From positions 1 to 64,000 of the forward strand of contig PYSS01000153.1 in assembly GCA_003049465.1 (NCBI GenBank): 64,000 bases of DNA, read 5' to 3'. The position numbers were made by a program, and so were the translations under genes. This document shows positions 62,254 through 64,000 of the stretch, piece by piece. Origin of the DNA: Magnaporthiopsis rhizophila (lineage: Eukaryota > Ascomycota > Sordariomycetes > Magnaporthales > Magnaporthaceae). The first letter of the stretch is position 1. Each line of letters begins with the position of its first letter. The notes beneath the pieces are model-generated. The model was given only the letters and a program-made list of their open reading frames with translations, was not told the DNA's origin and made no database searches.

Positions 62254-63480
62254 ATGTCGTCGCAGCGCAACCGCAACTCGCGCGGCCCCAACCGCAATGG
62301 CGGCCAGGGCGAGGAGGTGCAGCTGTGGCAGCAGCTCAAGGACGACATGCGCCTGATCGTCGACATGCTGAACGAGAGCACCGACAACGTGCGCAGCATC
62401 CAGGGCCAGGACTCCTACATGGCCCAGAACCCCGACTCGATGCCGTCGGTCGAGGCCGAGGAGCGCAAGCTCGAGGAGCTCTTCCGCCGCGGCGTCAAGA
62501 ACTCGGACTCCCTCGTCGAGCTCATCAAGGGCGCCAGGGAGCGCATCCAGGTCGCGAGCGCCATCCAGAAAGCTAAGGAAGAGGCCGAGGGCGGCGACCT
62601 GGGCTCCAAGGCCGGCGGCTCCCACCACCTGGCCGTCTCCCGCTCCGCCTCGGGCCTGCTCTCGGGCTCGGGCCGCAACCCCAGCCGCGCCATGCGCGAG
62701 CAGCAGCGCGAGCAGGCCCGCGAGGCCCGCGAGGCCCGCGAATCGTCGTCACTGCGCGACCCGGCCTCGCTGTACGACTTTGACGGCGCCGAGTCGCCCG
62801 TGCCCTCGCCCCTGGGTAGTCACCACACCACCCGCAAGCTGGGCAATGCCGGCAGCGACCGCTCCGGGAACCGCGACAGCGTCCCCCCGCGAGGCGGCGA
62901 CCGCGACACCCCGTCCAAGGCCGACAGCGCCGAGCCCCCCGCCACAGGCTCCTCCTCGGCCGCCGGCTCCGTCGCTGCCGCACCGGGAGCGTCGGCCGGA
63001 ACCCCGTCGGCATCCTCTGCGGCGGCGGCTGCGGCGGCAGCAGCATCGGCCGCGGCGACGCAGCGGTCCAAAGTGGTCTTCAGCAAGGGTCAGGACGTCG
63101 CCTTCAAGCCCAAGCAGACGGCCAGCAGCGACAGTCCCGATTGGTACTTGGGCAAGGTGCAACAGGTGCTGGGCGAGGGCAAGTCGCGGCGATACAAAGT
63201 CAAGGATGAGGACCCCGACCTGCCGCCGGACCAGAGGACAGAGTACCGCACTAGTGCCAGCAACATGATCCCCATCCCCGGCCCCACCCAGGAGCTCCCG
63301 GACCTGGACAAGGGCAAGACGGTCCTCGCCCTGTATCCGGACAGCACCACCTTCTACAAGGCCGAGGTCATGGGCACCGACGCCGCCACCGGCAAGGTTA
63401 ATCTCCGCTTCGAGGGCGAAGAGACGTCGGGCACGCTCCAGCTCGTCGAGAGACGCTTTGTGGTTGAGTACCGCAGCTGA
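62254..63480 (+). CDS. sgf29: SAGA complex subunit SGF29 (tandem Tudor)
   Basis: A 408-codon frame starting MSSQRNRNSRGPNRNGGQGE. The N-terminal helical part (EEVQLWQQLKDDMRLIVDML, then EAEERKLEELFRRGVKNSDS) is a coiled coil that docks into the SAGA HAT module. A Ser/Ala/Gly-rich linker of about 150 residues follows. The C-terminal SGF29 domain (about 270-408) contains two Tudor folds. The first has FSKGQDVAFKPKQTASSDSP, DWYLGKVQQVLG and RRYKVKDEDPD. The second has ELPDLDKGKTVLALYPDSTT, FYKAEVMG and VNLRFEGEET. The acidic and aromatic residues that read the H3 N-terminus and trimethyl-Lys4 are in the expected places (YPDSTTFY, F-x-x-E). It acts in the nucleus to target Gcn5 acetylation to active promoters. 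The frame is open upstream to about 62206, so a spliced longer N-terminus is possible. Confidence 0.92.
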   Translation: MSSQRNRNSRGPNRNGGQGEEVQLWQQLKDDMRLIVDMLNESTDNVRSIQGQDSYMAQNPDSMPSVEAEERKLEELFRRGVKNSDSLVELIKGARERIQVASAIQKAKEEAEGGDLGSKAGGSHHLAVSRSASGLLSGSGRNPSRAMREQQREQAREAREARESSSLRDPASLYDFDGAESPVPSPLGSHHTTRKLGNAGSDRSGNRDSVPPRGGDRDTPSKADSAEPPATGSSSAAGSVAAAPGASAGTPSASSAAAAAAAAASAAATQRSKVVFSKGQDVAFKPKQTASSDSPDWYLGKVQQVLGEGKSRRYKVKDEDPDLPPDQRTEYRTSASNMIPIPGPTQELPDLDKGKTVLALYPDSTTFYKAEVMGTDAATGKVNLRFEGEETSGTLQLVERRFVVEYRS

Positions 63481-64000
63481 GAGCAGCCGCCGCGGTCGGC
63501 CCGATCCCTTTCCACGTATATATACACACACACCCACTGCTGGGGAATCCCCCATTGACTTCCACCACTTTCACGTCCGTCTCGACGAATATGTCTCGAA
63601 CAAAAGCCTATCACACGCCATCGACCATTGTTTTTTATGGACTCTGCCTTTCTCGCTGTTCAGCGCCCTCTTGGTCTACAAAAGCGAGCGAGCGAGAGGG
63701 CGATGCCGTTTCTTAAAACGCATGTTTAGCTGAATGTAGCCATACAAATACCCCACATACTGGAGTCTAGGGCTGGTCGGCGTCTTTTTGTTTATTATTT
63801 TTCCGGGTTTGATCGATGGGGATCTCATTCTCGACAAAACGGCAGCACTGTAATCAAGCGGACACACCTAGGGTATAGAGGTTCCGTAACCCGGCCAAGG
63901 CCAATCCTTGACCAATATGTTTCCCGACTTTTTTTTGCTTGTGGACGCCTCAGTGAAGTTGTGTTCCTTGCGACTGCGCGGATGGTTTACAGCATAAGAG
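63481..64000. other. 3' flank of SGF29, no gene seen
   Basis: Untranslated and intergenic sequence with TATATATACACACACAC at about 63516-63533. No domain in any frame to the window edge. Confidence 0.6.

Noticed and set aside
1..64000. tRNA, rRNA and CRISPR arrays
   Set aside because: No cloverleaf-like tRNA, rRNA segment or regularly spaced repeat array was recognised by eye. A tRNA scan was not possible here.

Overview
This window looks like a chromosomal segment of a filamentous ascomycete (Pezizomycotina, most likely a Sordariomycete). The basis is GC-rich genes with short GT-AG introns (mostly 50-110 bp, several with a CTAAC-type branch point), a HET-domain gene, and AT-rich islands full of stop-ridden transposons that look RIP-mutated. 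The genus is not identified.

Left end (1-5.6 kb): a dense AT-rich transposon graveyard. It holds a 248-bp perfect-looking hairpin, a pogo/Fot1-type transposase relic that seems to have landed inside the integrase of a Ty3/gypsy pol relic, and a second, nearly full-length pogo/Fot1 element with terminal inverted repeats. Smaller relics lie at about 7.8-8.4 kb and 14.1-16.0 kb; the latter is another pogo-type element whose GC-rich ends survived.

Transition zone (5.8-16.9 kb): a MAPEG membrane protein, a three-exon MFS sugar transporter, and a secreted, kexin-type repeat precursor that carries two in-frame TAA codons, both explicable as CAA->TAA (RIP-like) changes.

Gene block 1 (16.9-28.2 kb): alpha/beta hydrolase, secreted GH17 glucanase, DUF3500 protein, HET-domain protein, a modular secreted endonuclease/exonuclease/phosphatase-fold protein, a GNAT acetyltransferase and a small secreted four-cysteine protein. 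This mix of secreted enzymes and an incompatibility gene is typical of accessory fungal regions.

Gene block 2 (28.7-44.5 kb): a broken cytochrome P450, a three-exon delta-12-type fatty acid desaturase, an amidohydrolase with an internal deletion, a coiled-coil protein, an FAD-linked oxidoreductase, a five-exon amino-acid/GABA permease and a secreted prokaryotic-type phospholipase A2.

Right part (45.2-64 kb): mostly core housekeeping genes. These are an unusual protein with four CCCH fingers plus an RBR E3 ligase module, RNA polymerase I subunit RPA43, the Mediator kinase SSN3/CDK8, an ARF GTPase, mannose-6-phosphate isomerase and the SAGA subunit SGF29. The window therefore grades from a RIP-eroded, gene-poor left end to a conserved right end. 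Long A/T mononucleotide runs (20-40 nt) and short N patches occur throughout and mark places where the assembly should be treated with care. All exon boundaries are hand-derived from splice motifs and reading phase.
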